A DNA stretch of 24,796 nt, from positions 1 through 24,796 of IMG/VR virus record IMGVR_UViG_3300037088_000789, one strand, 5' to 3'. The stretch is from a virus. Every line of letters begins with the position of its first letter. Position 1 is the first letter of the stretch. Below are positions 6,749 through 13,459 of the stretch, piece by piece. The notes under the pieces were generated by a model. That model was not told the DNA's origin, searched no databases, and saw nothing but the letters and a program-made list of their open reading frames with translations. Position numbers and translations under genes: made by a program.

Positions 6749-7036
6749 TTATACATCAGGTTCTTCTCCATAAAACATCATGTCGTCCATATATATTGGT
6801 GTTTTATCACCCATGTATGCGCTTTCAACGTTAAATTCAAAGAATTCTTCAGCATCTTCTTTACTCATTTTGTCTCTGGTAATCAGTACTTCAAGACATT
6901 TACTTCTTGAATAAATAAGTTTGTAAACGCTTTTACTCATATCATAAGCCACACCAATTATACAGTCTTCAAAACCATCTGCTGAAAGAAGTTGTTCATC
7001 AGGATACCATTCTGTTACTATTTCAAGTTTTGTCAT
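6749..7036 (-). CDS. Phage hypothetical protein (95 aa)
   Basis: A 95-aa acidic protein with DCIIGVAYD (about residues 24-32), LIYSRSKCLEVLI, KEDAEEFFEFNVESAYMG and KTPIYMDD near the end. This order, Cys-Ile-Ile-Gly-Val, then a 'Y' strand, then 'edA.effeFNv..ayvG..TPi', resembles a small family seen in many phages with no assigned function. It is the last gene of the minus block 6749-11790, overlapping the previous gene by 14 nt and followed by the terminator. Confidence 0.75.
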   Translation of the reverse strand: MTKLEIVTEWYPDEQLLSADGFEDCIIGVAYDMSKSVYKLIYSRSKCLEVLITRDKMSKEDAEEFFEFNVESAYMGDKTPIYMDDMMFYGEEPDV

Positions 7037-7280
7037 CTTTTTTTACATTAAAATGTTTTTGTTTTATCTTTTCAAGTTCATCAACCAGTTTTTTGTGTTG
7101 TTCTTTTGATTGTATGCCCAGATCATCACCATATTGCTCAAATATATCAATAACAAATATAATAAATTCTTTTTCCTTGTCAGAAATAAACACACCCTTT
7201 TTTAAAAAGTGGTATATTGTCATTGAAAGAAAAAGAACTATTACTGCTAATAGTATAAGCAATATGTATAATGCAATCAT
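7023..7280 (-). CDS. Small membrane protein with cytoplasmic tail (85 aa)
   Basis: Residues 1-27 (MIALYILLILLAVIVLFLSM...) form one strong transmembrane helix. The rest is charged and helical (KEFIIFVIDIFEQYGDD, EQHKKLVDELEKIKQKH), probably a cytoplasmic coiled segment. The protein could be a membrane-anchored host-takeover or superinfection factor, but nothing in the sequence shows which. It lies 4 nt downstream of the Cys-cluster gene, and its end overlaps the last gene by 14 nt. Confidence 0.7.
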   Translation of the reverse strand: MIALYILLILLAVIVLFLSMTIYHFLKKGVFISDKEKEFIIFVIDIFEQYGDDLGIQSKEQHKKLVDELEKIKQKHFNVKKDDKT

Positions 7281-7284
7281 CCAA

Positions 7285-7683
7285 TTATTTTAGTTTGTTT
7301 TCACGCACATATGCTATGTGTGCTTCTCCAAGAATCTTTAACCAATTAATTGGTGTGCCATTTTCACGGTAATCAGCGAAGTATTCTATCATTTTATTCA
7401 TGAATCGTTCTTCTTGTGGTTTCCCTTCCCATACAAGACCACGTTCTTTCCATGTGTCGCCATATCGTTTTTGATCTTCAGAGAGTTGCAGTGCAACGTC
7501 AATAAAAGTTGTGTCCAGTTCGTCAATTAAATTGACATTTTTTAATTTTTCATCCATTTCAATTTTTTTATTTATTTTCATTAAGTCTTGAAAACAAGTA
7601 CAATTTTCTTTTGCATGTAAGCATACGGGACAATACCCACCAGTATGAAAGTTATAATTACACACTTTTCTTTCTGTTTTCAA
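7285..7683 (-). CDS. Cys-cluster hypothetical protein (about 132 aa)
   Basis: The N-terminus has a zinc-ribbon-like set of cysteines (Cys8, then CPVC at 18-21, then CTC at 28-30). The C-terminal region has a conserved-looking helical segment, LQLSEDQKRYGDTWKERG, followed by EERFMNKMIEYFADYRENGTPINWLKILGEAHIAYVRE. The 'QKRYGDTW ... WLK..GeAhIa..RE' pattern resembles small phage proteins of unknown role. The start is uncertain: this frame would begin with TTG at 7683, with GTG at 7665 as an alternative; the next ATG would lose the cysteines. It overlaps the preceding gene by 26 nt in another frame. Confidence 0.65.
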   Translation of the reverse strand: MKTERKVCNYNFHTGGYCPVCLHAKENCTCFQDLMKINKKIEMDEKLKNVNLIDELDTTFIDVALQLSEDQKRYGDTWKERGLVWEGKPQEERFMNKMIEYFADYRENGTPINWLKILGEAHIAYVRENKLK

Positions 7684-7939
7684 TAATTGTATTAAGTGCT
7701 TTGTTTTCAGAATTCATAACTCTAAGCATAATCATACATTCTTCAAGTGTTTTAAGTTGAAGATTAATTCTTAACACTGGTACAAGAGCATCGTGCATTA
7801 CGCACTCATGCGTATAGTCATTCGTCTTAAGTTTTTCACAAAAATGTTCAAGAGCATCGTCACGTTTTTCAGTGATATACTCAATTGCATCAATCAAATC
7901 AAGTTTGAGTTCTTCGGGTTGTTTAATTTCTTCTGCCAT
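7658..7939 (-). CDS. Small helical protein, paralog of its upstream neighbour (93 aa)
   Basis: I use ATG 7937-7939, 4 nt past the stop of the upstream gene, although ATGs at 7963 and 7978 are also in frame. The protein is mostly helical. Its core (LDLIDAIEYITEKRDDALEHF, then CEKLKT) aligns with the neighbour at 7944-8234 over about 60 residues: shared D-L, A-I-E, K-R-D, L-E and K-T positions and similar spacing to a C-terminal R-V. The pair looks like an old tandem duplication. Function unknown. Confidence 0.62.
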   Translation of the reverse strand: MAEEIKQPEELKLDLIDAIEYITEKRDDALEHFCEKLKTNDYTHECVMHDALVPVLRINLQLKTLEECMIMLRVMNSENKALNTIIENRKKSV

Positions 7940-7943
7940 AGGA

Positions 7944-8234
7944 TTATTTATTATTTTCTTCATTATTTTTTTGATCAAGTTTATAGACTCTTACTGCAAC
8001 AGCAGCATCTTCCATTAATTTAATACTTTCGTTCTGCTCCAAAATAATAGTCAGTCTAAGTTCTATTTTTTCTTTATCTTCTTTGAGGACACCTGTTTTA
8101 ATTAAAGTGACTAAATCCTCAAGAGTTTCATCACGCTTTTTCTTTGCAAGTTCAATAGCCAGCATCAAATCAGAATCAATTGGTATATCCAATGAAAATT
8201 CATATTTGCCGATCTTCTTAAACTTCGTATCCAT
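7944..8234 (-). CDS. Small helical protein, paralog of its downstream neighbour (96 aa)
   Basis: The 96-aa protein has a short beta start (KKIGKYEFSLDIPID) then helices (LMLAIELAKKKRDETLEDLV, LRLTIILEQNESIKLMEDA). The helical part matches the next gene in residue pattern and spacing. Its ATG overlaps the thymidylate synthase stop by one base (TAATG), so it is translationally coupled to that gene. No function is recognised. Confidence 0.65.
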   Translation of the reverse strand: MDTKFKKIGKYEFSLDIPIDSDLMLAIELAKKKRDETLEDLVTLIKTGVLKEDKEKIELRLTIILEQNESIKLMEDAAVAVRVYKLDQKNNEENNK

Positions 8235-9319
8235 TATAATTTCTTATATCCTGTAAATAGTTCAGCATCAATTTTTGGATGTGACACATATCCTTTTAAT
8301 TTAAAATCATCAATAGTTAATGCCAGTATATCATCCAAACTTTTTAATTCTTTGTCAATTATCATATATGGTAAATCGTATGGTGTTCTTTTGATTTGCA
8401 TTTTTGCAATTGAAATATGATTTACATATAAATGTGTGTCACCACCAATCCATGCAGCTACACCCTCTTTCATATTACTTGCTTTTGCGATAATCATTAG
8501 AAGTAATGACATGCTGGCAAGATTGAATGGTACACCAAGAAGTGTATCACATGATCTTTGATACATGTTTAAATCCAGATAAAATTTAGGTACACTTAAT
8601 TCATCAAATGCCTTGGTAACTCTATCAATGTTGTCAAAGTTTAATCTCATACCGTGATTAAGTCTTGCATATTCATTGTGCCTTTGATCAAATGTCATGG
8701 GTCTTACAATAAATTGATAAAGCAAATGACATGGTGGAAGTGCCATATCTTTAAAATCAGCAGCATTCCATGCATTGATGATATGGTAACGACTGTATGG
8801 ATTTTCTTTAAGACCGTCAATAACTTTTTTAACCTGATCAACACCATTTTGTTTTCTCCATTGGAAACCGTATACTTTACCTAAATCACCCAAAAAATAT
8901 AGAAACACAACTGAACCAAGTTCTTCAGGCTTAACGCCTTGAGATTTTTTAGTAAATTTATCTAAATGACCTGCCTTTATTGTTTCAATAAATTCTTCTA
9001 TTGAAAATCTATCTTCTTCAGCAATGCCCATTCCATCACAATATCTCAAATACCAACGATATGCATCACCGTTCCAAATATTCACGTTATTATCAACCAA
9101 ATATTTAATGTTTGTATCTCCCCTGAGAATCCAAAGTAATTCATGAATAATACCTTTCCAGAACATTTTCTTTGTAGTAAGAAGAGGAAATCCCTCTTGC
9201 AAATCCATTTCAATCATAGCACGTGATATACCAATTGTATTAGGCATATTGGCTCTGCCACTTTCCTTCTCAACACCATTATCAATAATGTTTTGAAGTA
9301 AATTTAAATACTGTTTCAT
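8234..9319 (-). CDS. thyA: Thymidylate synthase (ThyA type, atypical)
   Basis: The 361-aa enzyme would methylate dUMP to dTMP using methylene-tetrahydrofolate. It has FPLLTTK (44-50), the ELLWILRGDTN helix (60-70), the catalytic ALPPCH with Cys197, QRSC (254-257), GVPFN with Asn266 (the dUMP-selecting Asn) and GGDTHLYVNH (292-301). It is longer than E. coli ThyA (264 aa) because of insertions before Gly-Phe-Gln-Trp and between CHLLYQF and MYQRSC (about residues 204-250). Two positions are unusual. The phosphate-binding pair usually read as Arg-Arg is Arg177-Tyr178, and the RTGTGT loop reads RANMPNT. The Asn argues against dCMP hydroxymethylase. It sits 12 nt after a small basic gene. Confidence 0.93.
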   Translation of the reverse strand: MKQYLNLLQNIIDNGVEKESGRANMPNTIGISRAMIEMDLQEGFPLLTTKKMFWKGIIHELLWILRGDTNIKYLVDNNVNIWNGDAYRWYLRYCDGMGIAEEDRFSIEEFIETIKAGHLDKFTKKSQGVKPEELGSVVFLYFLGDLGKVYGFQWRKQNGVDQVKKVIDGLKENPYSRYHIINAWNAADFKDMALPPCHLLYQFIVRPMTFDQRHNEYARLNHGMRLNFDNIDRVTKAFDELSVPKFYLDLNMYQRSCDTLLGVPFNLASMSLLLMIIAKASNMKEGVAAWIGGDTHLYVNHISIAKMQIKRTPYDLPYMIIDKELKSLDDILALTIDDFKLKGYVSHPKIDAELFTGYKKL

Positions 9320-9331
9320 TTTTAATTAAAA

Positions 9332-9520
9332 CTATTTCTTCTTATTATTTATTGCTTCAATCTCACGATTGATGCGGGTAGTGTCAGCAGGTGTTAGTGC
9401 AACCATATTACTGGTTGTTTTACCGTTGACCTTTTCGGGTTTTGTACCTCTTAAGAGTTGTGCTTCGAGCATTTTCTTAGCAGATTCTCTTCTTGCTTTG
9501 TTTGCAGTTGTGCCTTTCAT
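9332..9520 (-). CDS. Small basic hypothetical protein (62 aa)
   Basis: A 62-aa lysine-rich protein: a helical N-terminus (ANKARRESAKKMLEAQLLRGT), a KPEKVNGKTT turn, then MVALTPADTTRINREIEAIN. It has no hydrophobic core large enough for a stable domain alone and may bind nucleic acid or a partner protein. It lies 2 nt after the neighbouring gene and 12 nt before thyA, firmly inside the metabolic block. Confidence 0.6.
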   Translation of the reverse strand: MKGTTANKARRESAKKMLEAQLLRGTKPEKVNGKTTSNMVALTPADTTRINREIEAINNKKK

Positions 9521-9522
9521 AG

Positions 9523-9882
9523 TTATTTATTTTTATATTGATTTATTTTCATTTCAGCAAATGCTTTAAGAAATGCTGCTTCGGGGTCAACCAATTTGTC
9601 GTATTCTGTCATATCAGCATCTAACCATGAATGCCAGAATTCTTTGCAGGTTTCTAAGACTTGTACTTCAGTTAAATCGACAATCTTTGCAATTCTATAA
9701 AATAGTGGAAGTATTAATACTTCAATTTCTCCTATTCTATCATCAGTGATTATTGGACGGTCTGTAACCCATTTGATGGCAATATTGTAACAAAATACTA
9801 CCATTTCTTTTCGGTCTTCGGGAAGTTCTGCTAATAATCCAAAATCTTCAAATTCTTTTAATGTTTTACAATTTATTTTCAT
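9523..9882 (-). CDS. Helical hypothetical protein (119 aa)
   Basis: A 119-aa acidic protein, almost all helical, with aromatic-rich helices (VVFCYNIAIKWV, VLILPLFYRIAKIV, ETCKEFWHSWLDADMTEYDKL) and an AAFLKAFAEM C-terminal helix. I do not recognise a family. It lies 11 nt downstream of the dUTPase gene and 2 nt upstream of the small basic gene, so it is co-expressed with nucleotide-metabolism genes. Confidence 0.62.
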   Translation of the reverse strand: MKINCKTLKEFEDFGLLAELPEDRKEMVVFCYNIAIKWVTDRPIITDDRIGEIEVLILPLFYRIAKIVDLTEVQVLETCKEFWHSWLDADMTEYDKLVDPEAAFLKAFAEMKINQYKNK

Positions 9883-9893
9883 AGTTACTTATT

Positions 9894-10361
9894 TTATTTT
9901 CCTGTGTGTCCGAAGCCTTGAGGACCTCTATCTGTTTCGCTGAGTTCCTGTGCTTCAACTAATTTTACTTTTGGTATTGGTATGAATATTACTTGTGCAA
10001 CACGTTCACCAATTTCATATGCATTTCCACCGTAATCAAACATCTTTTCAGTACCTGCACTATAAGCATTTACTTTTGTACCGTAGAATCTGCAACGCAC
10101 TTCTCCACGATACCATGCATCAATTACGCCTACCGCATTTTTCAACATCAGGTCTTCTTCAGTCACTGAACTTCTTGGAAATACCAGTCCGATCATACCA
10201 ACAGGTATTTCAAATGCCAATCCTATACCATATTCAACGTACTTTTCACATTCGAATTTAGAAACAGCAGTAAGATCAAAGCCACCATCAGTTTCATATT
10301 TCTGAAAAGGTGTTTTTGCCTCTGGTACTAATTTTTTATACTTTATTTCTGTTATGTCCAT
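9894..10361 (-). CDS. dut: dUTP diphosphatase (dUTPase)
   Basis: The 155-aa protein has all five motifs of trimeric dUTPases. Motif 1 is DGGFDL (25-30), motif 2 PRSSVT (62-67), motif 3 GVIDAWYRGEV (78-88), motif 4 GERVAQVI (118-125) and motif 5 RGPQGFGHTG (145-154), with His replacing the usual Ser in GFGSTG. It hydrolyses dUTP to dUMP and pyrophosphate, keeping uracil out of DNA and feeding dUMP to the thymidylate synthase encoded three genes downstream. The length is typical of the family (about 150 aa). It lies 2 nt after the MazG-like gene. Confidence 0.95.
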   Translation of the reverse strand: MDITEIKYKKLVPEAKTPFQKYETDGGFDLTAVSKFECEKYVEYGIGLAFEIPVGMIGLVFPRSSVTEEDLMLKNAVGVIDAWYRGEVRCRFYGTKVNAYSAGTEKMFDYGGNAYEIGERVAQVIFIPIPKVKLVEAQELSETDRGPQGFGHTGK

Positions 10362-10363
10362 AA

Positions 10364-10741
10364 TTATCTATCATCACCGCTTCCATGTAATGTACCTCTG
10401 TCACGTCTACCTTGTAATTTTTCAATATTTTCTGCTGCAACATCTTCCATTTTAATTCCAAACGTATCACACATTGAAGAAATATACCAAAGCTGATCAC
10501 CGAGTTCTTTTTTTATTGCTTTAACATCTGTAGGAGTAATTTCACCACCAGCATCCCTAATAATCTTCTTTATTTTACCTTGTGTTTCGCCAGCTTCTCC
10601 CATGCCCAGACCATCATATGCAACTCTCATTATGAGAATTACATCTTCTGGTAGATTTGGATGTTTTTCAAGAAATTTATCTAAGGATATTTTAAGAAAA
10701 TTTGCTTTTAGTTGATATTCATTAAACGTTTTTATCTTCAT
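10364..10741 (-). CDS. MazG-like nucleoside triphosphate pyrophosphohydrolase
   Basis: The 125-aa product has the all-alpha NTP pyrophosphohydrolase metal-binding pattern: ExxE in GEAGE (Glu49, Glu52) and ExxD in KKELGD (Glu79, Asp82). Typical flanking features are GLGMGEAGE, KKIIRDAGG, ELGDQLWYISSM and a C-terminal ENIEKLQGRRDRGTLHGSGD. Such enzymes cleave NTPs or dNTPs to monophosphates; phage versions may clean the nucleotide pool or lower alarmone-type signals. I use ATG 10739-10741 (MKIKTFNEYQ); an upstream in-frame ATG at 10765 would lengthen the overlap with the preceding gene from 20 to 44 nt. Confidence 0.88.
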   Translation of the reverse strand: MKIKTFNEYQLKANFLKISLDKFLEKHPNLPEDVILIMRVAYDGLGMGEAGETQGKIKKIIRDAGGEITPTDVKAIKKELGDQLWYISSMCDTFGIKMEDVAAENIEKLQGRRDRGTLHGSGDDR

Positions 10742-11033
10742 TACCAAATAATTTAAAATGCTCAATTAATTTTTGTGGGTCTGCCATATCTTCAGTTGCT
10801 TGAAGTATATCACTTGCAGCCATAAGTCTATCGTAATCCTCTTGCATTTTACGATTTTGTTCGATCAATTCTTCTGTTTGTTTTAAAACAAAACGTGCCT
10901 GACTGCCGTGTTCATCAAGATCAATCGGGGCAATGTTGCCCATCGGTCCGTCATAATTTCTTGCATCTGCATAAAACTCCAATGCTTTTTTTAATAAAGC
11001 AAATACATTCTCATATTCTTCTGGACTATTCAT
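10722..11033 (-). CDS. Phage hypothetical protein (103 aa)
   Basis: The N-terminal half carries a pattern common in small phage proteins, LLKKALEFYADARNYDG followed by PIDLDEHGSQARFVLKQ; its role is not known. The second half is helical and probably coiled coil (ELIEQNRKMQEDYDRLM). Its ATG shares one base with the stop of the next upstream gene and its end overlaps the MazG-like gene by 20 nt. Confidence 0.7.
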   Translation of the reverse strand: MNSPEEYENVFALLKKALEFYADARNYDGPMGNIAPIDLDEHGSQARFVLKQTEELIEQNRKMQEDYDRLMAASDILQATEDMADPQKLIEHFKLFGNEDKNV

Positions 11034-11266
11034 TATTTTGCTGTGTTAAAAAATTCTTTTACTTTCAGATAAATTTCTTTATCATTTTCAACTAATTTGC
11101 CTTTCCAGAAAAAACCCTCTGGATTAATTCGCATCATTTCATTGCCCTGTCCTGCATAAAAAACGATATTGTTTGATTCATAAGCGGATTTAAGTGTAAG
11201 CACAGGAGCGTCTTCATCGCTCTGATATGTTCCTGTACCGCCAGTAACTTGTATTCTATTACTCAT
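11033..11266 (-). CDS. Small phage hypothetical protein (77 aa)
   Basis: A 77-aa beta-rich protein ending in a motif often seen in small phage proteins: MMRINPEGFFWKGKLVENDKEIYLKVKEF. The first half (GGTGTYQSDEDAPVLTLKSA) looks flexible. No function is known to me. It overlaps both neighbours (8 nt upstream, 1 nt downstream). Confidence 0.68.
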   Translation of the reverse strand: MSNRIQVTGGTGTYQSDEDAPVLTLKSAYESNNIVFYAGQGNEMMRINPEGFFWKGKLVENDKEIYLKVKEFFNTAK

Positions 11267-11441
11267 TGCGTTTAAATAAATTTAAAAATCTCTGCCATAA
11301 TGTTGGTTTCTTGTAATCGTCTTCATTTGTATCAACCCAATTAAAAGCAATTGTCGTAGTATAACCACTACTTGCAAGATATTTCTGATCTTCTTTAAGT
11401 GGTATTTGCTGTTCAGGAGTACCGTTTAATTCTTCATTCAT
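11259..11441 (-). CDS. Small hypothetical protein (60 aa)
   Basis: A 60-aa protein with an acidic N-terminus, an aromatic strand (TTTIAFNWVDTNEDDYKKP) and a short basic amphipathic C-terminal helix (LWQRFLNLFKRN) that could contact membrane or a partner. It overlaps each neighbour by 8 nt, which supports it being translated. No family recognised. Confidence 0.55.
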   Translation of the reverse strand: MNEELNGTPEQQIPLKEDQKYLASSGYTTTIAFNWVDTNEDDYKKPTLWQRFLNLFKRNE

Positions 11442-11790
11442 CTTCTTCTTGTTTTTGTTCGTTGATTATTTTTCTGTAATTCTCCACGATCTCCTTGAGT
11501 TCTTTCACTTCTGTGGGATAAAGTGTAAATTCTTTACGATATGGATGTCTTGGATTTTTGTTTATTCGTTTAAAGAACCATTTACCCTGAGATTCAGCAT
11601 TTTCAAATTCTTTATACATTTCAAGCGTGACATTTCCATACGAATAGGTATCACCCCTGCTAAATGCAATATAAAGTCTTTGATTATTAGGAAAGTATGT
11701 GGTTTTTAGTACATTGTCTGATTCAAATACTGATTCTATATATCCCAGACTACCATCTTTTTCTTGAAACTCCTTGTGTTCTGCTAACAT
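11434..11790 (-). CDS. KTSC-domain-like protein (118 aa)
   Basis: Residues 17-80 resemble the KTSC domain. They run from SVFESDNVL into LYIAFSRGDTYSYGNVTLEMYKEFENAESQGKWFFKRI, matching the family pattern 'L.v.F..G..Y.Y..V....y..f..A.S.G..f...I'. The domain is found alone or at the C-terminus of lysyl-tRNA synthetases and its role is not settled. The C-terminal 40 residues are a charged helix. This is the first gene of the large minus block, about 14 nt after the expected start of the host-type promoter at 11809-11839. Confidence 0.75.
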   Translation of the reverse strand: MLAEHKEFQEKDGSLGYIESVFESDNVLKTTYFPNNQRLYIAFSRGDTYSYGNVTLEMYKEFENAESQGKWFFKRINKNPRHPYRKEFTLYPTEVKELKEIVENYRKIINEQKQEEDE

Positions 11791-11808
11791 AAAACTATTT
11801 TAAGTAGG

Positions 11809-11839
11809 CAAATGTAATCAATTAATTATTAAAAGGCAA
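11809..11839 (-). promoter_or_regulatory. Bacteroidota-type promoter for the 6749-11790 block
   Basis: On the minus strand TTG (11837-11839), a 20-nt spacer and TACATTTG (11809-11816) match the Bacteroidota TTG/TAnnTTTG arrangement, with the same spacing as the promoter at 4431-4461. It would drive the whole fourteen-gene block. Confidence 0.7.
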
Positions 11840-11841
11840 GA

Positions 11842-11849
11842 GTATTTAT
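11842..11849 (+). promoter_or_regulatory. GTATTTAT late-promoter-like element
   Basis: AGAGTATTTAT ends 13 nt before the ATG at 11863, the shortest spacing in the set. It is only 2 nt from the -33 element of the divergent host-type promoter, so the two may compete. Confidence 0.65.
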
Positions 11850-11862
11850 ATAAAAAGTTTAT

Positions 11863-12627
11863 ATGTCATTTCCAAAAAAAGCAAAAATAACTGTTGATGT
11901 CAATCCACCAAAGGTAGGTACAGAGTATCTTAAGTATGGATTTGACAGAATCGAAGAACTTATGCGTGCTGCAGATGTTAACACTAAATTTCTACCAAGA
12001 ACTATATTGCTTGAAGATTTAGATCAGTCACTCTTTGATTATGTCAATGAGGAAGGCATGAAATTAGAAATTGACAATAAACCTGTACCAACCTTTTATA
12101 TGGATAATGATCGTTGGGGTGAATTTAGTAAGACTTGGAAATTCAGTGATAACGACAAAAACGTACCGACACCATACATTACAGTCAGACGTATCGATAA
12201 ACAAGCTGGTACAAGACTTGGCACAAAATATCGTGTGCCACAGCCACGTAAATTCAGATATATTGATGTGCCAATATTGGATGACGGAGAAATTATATAT
12301 CTTAGATTTAAAATGCCAGAACCTACAAACGTTGACATGATCTATGAAGTTGCACTATTCACTAAATACAGGGTTGACGTTAATAAATATGATGAACAGG
12401 TCTTGAAAAACTTTGCAAGTCGTCAGGAGTATGTTTTTATTAAAGGCAATCCATTGCCACTTCTTTTCGAAGGTTTCGCTGAAGCCAATCCAATTGAAAA
12501 TATCGATGGTGATAGATTCTTCGTATCAAAATATGCTTTAAAAATCCTTGGTTTTATTCAGGATGAAAAAGAATTCGAAATTACCAGAACTACAAGAAGA
12601 CCAAGAATCTCTTGGATTATGAGATAA
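11863..12627 (+). CDS. Tail completion/terminator protein (T4 gp15-like)
   Basis: The 254-aa protein resembles T4 gp15 (272 aa) in its central region: TNVDMIYEVALFTKYRVDVNKYDEQVLKNF aligns with gp15's 'MIYELSIFTRYEDDMFQIVEQIL' pattern, and a later segment ends in a Trp-containing strand (RPRISWIMR). gp15-type proteins cap the contracted tail tube and sheath and connect to the neck. Its sheath and tube partners lie downstream in this window. It has its own late-promoter-like element, and its last 11 nt overlap the end of the opposing structural gene. Confidence 0.65.
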   Translation: MSFPKKAKITVDVNPPKVGTEYLKYGFDRIEELMRAADVNTKFLPRTILLEDLDQSLFDYVNEEGMKLEIDNKPVPTFYMDNDRWGEFSKTWKFSDNDKNVPTPYITVRRIDKQAGTRLGTKYRVPQPRKFRYIDVPILDDGEIIYLRFKMPEPTNVDMIYEVALFTKYRVDVNKYDEQVLKNFASRQEYVFIKGNPLPLLFEGFAEANPIENIDGDRFFVSKYALKILGFIQDEKEFEITRTTRRPRISWIMR

Positions 12628-13459
12628 TGTAAGTATTTGTCTTATAAACGTAAGTATTACCGCTTGGTGGATTCTGTTGTAAATTATCCATGTTTGCCAC
12701 TGTATTATTGACCTTATCAACAAATAATGTGTTGTTAATAACTTCTTTTGCTGTTATTGTGGGATATGATGTAGTTAAGAATTTCCATGTCATATTGCTT
12801 CGGTCTAATTGTGCTTTGAAAAACAAATATTCTGGAGTTGTTAAACTTGCATTGTCATTATTAAAAAATGTTGTCACTTTTCCTGTCTTTGCATTAAAGA
12901 AACTAAATTTTACATATCCTGTCATTGTTGTACCACTAAAATATGATATCGGCACATACCAACGATAAAATTGATTATTATTGGTTGCACCAATTGTATA
13001 TGAAGGTACTTTATTTAATTTAGTTAAATATGTTGTAAATATTTTTGTTTGACTATTGATGTCGAAAGTATTGTAATAATCTAAAATAAAAAAACTATTA
13101 AGTACATTGAGATTATTATTATTAATTTCATTAGATGTAAAACCAGCAGCAGTAAATAATGTTTGATATGTAGTTGCGGTTACATTATAAAATTGAAATA
13201 TAAGTGTTATATTAGCACTTGGATTAGGATTTAATTTAAACCTTTTTTCTTCACCGTCAATTACAGGATTAACTAAGTCAAGTGTGGTGAATTGAGTTAA
13301 TCTGTCAATTTCTTGCTGATATTCAATTAAATTATCAGTTGAACTTAATGAAATTCTTAAATTCATTGTAGTACCAGTAAAGCCAGTAGTGCCAGTAGTG
13401 CCACCAGTAAGTTTAACCAAACTATTATTAAATCTTATTTTTTCTCTGATTATAGACAT
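12617..13459 (-). CDS. Tail or baseplate structural protein (280 aa)
   Basis: A Thr/Asn-rich, beta-rich 280-aa protein typical of phage tail fibre or baseplate components. Near residues 19-31 it has a brief Gly-X-X stretch (GGTTGTTGFTGTT), too short to be a real collagen repeat. Aromatic-rich strands follow (QFYRWYVPISYF, YVKFSFFNAK), with ISMS-like ends absent. No enzymatic motif is visible. It overlaps the upstream gene by 10 nt, so the two are probably expressed and assembled together. Confidence 0.65.
   Translation of the reverse strand: MSIIREKIRFNNSLVKLTGGTTGTTGFTGTTMNLRISLSSTDNLIEYQQEIDRLTQFTTLDLVNPVIDGEEKRFKLNPNPSANITLIFQFYNVTATTYQTLFTAAGFTSNEINNNNLNVLNSFFILDYYNTFDINSQTKIFTTYLTKLNKVPSYTIGATNNNQFYRWYVPISYFSGTTMTGYVKFSFFNAKTGKVTTFFNNDNASLTTPEYLFFKAQLDRSNMTWKFLTTSYPTITAKEVINNTLFVDKVNNTVANMDNLQQNPPSGNTYVYKTNTYIIS

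Noticed and set aside
13360-13405. Collagen-like repeat in the 280-aa structural protein.
   Set aside because: Only about four Gly-X-X units; too short and irregular to claim a triple helix.
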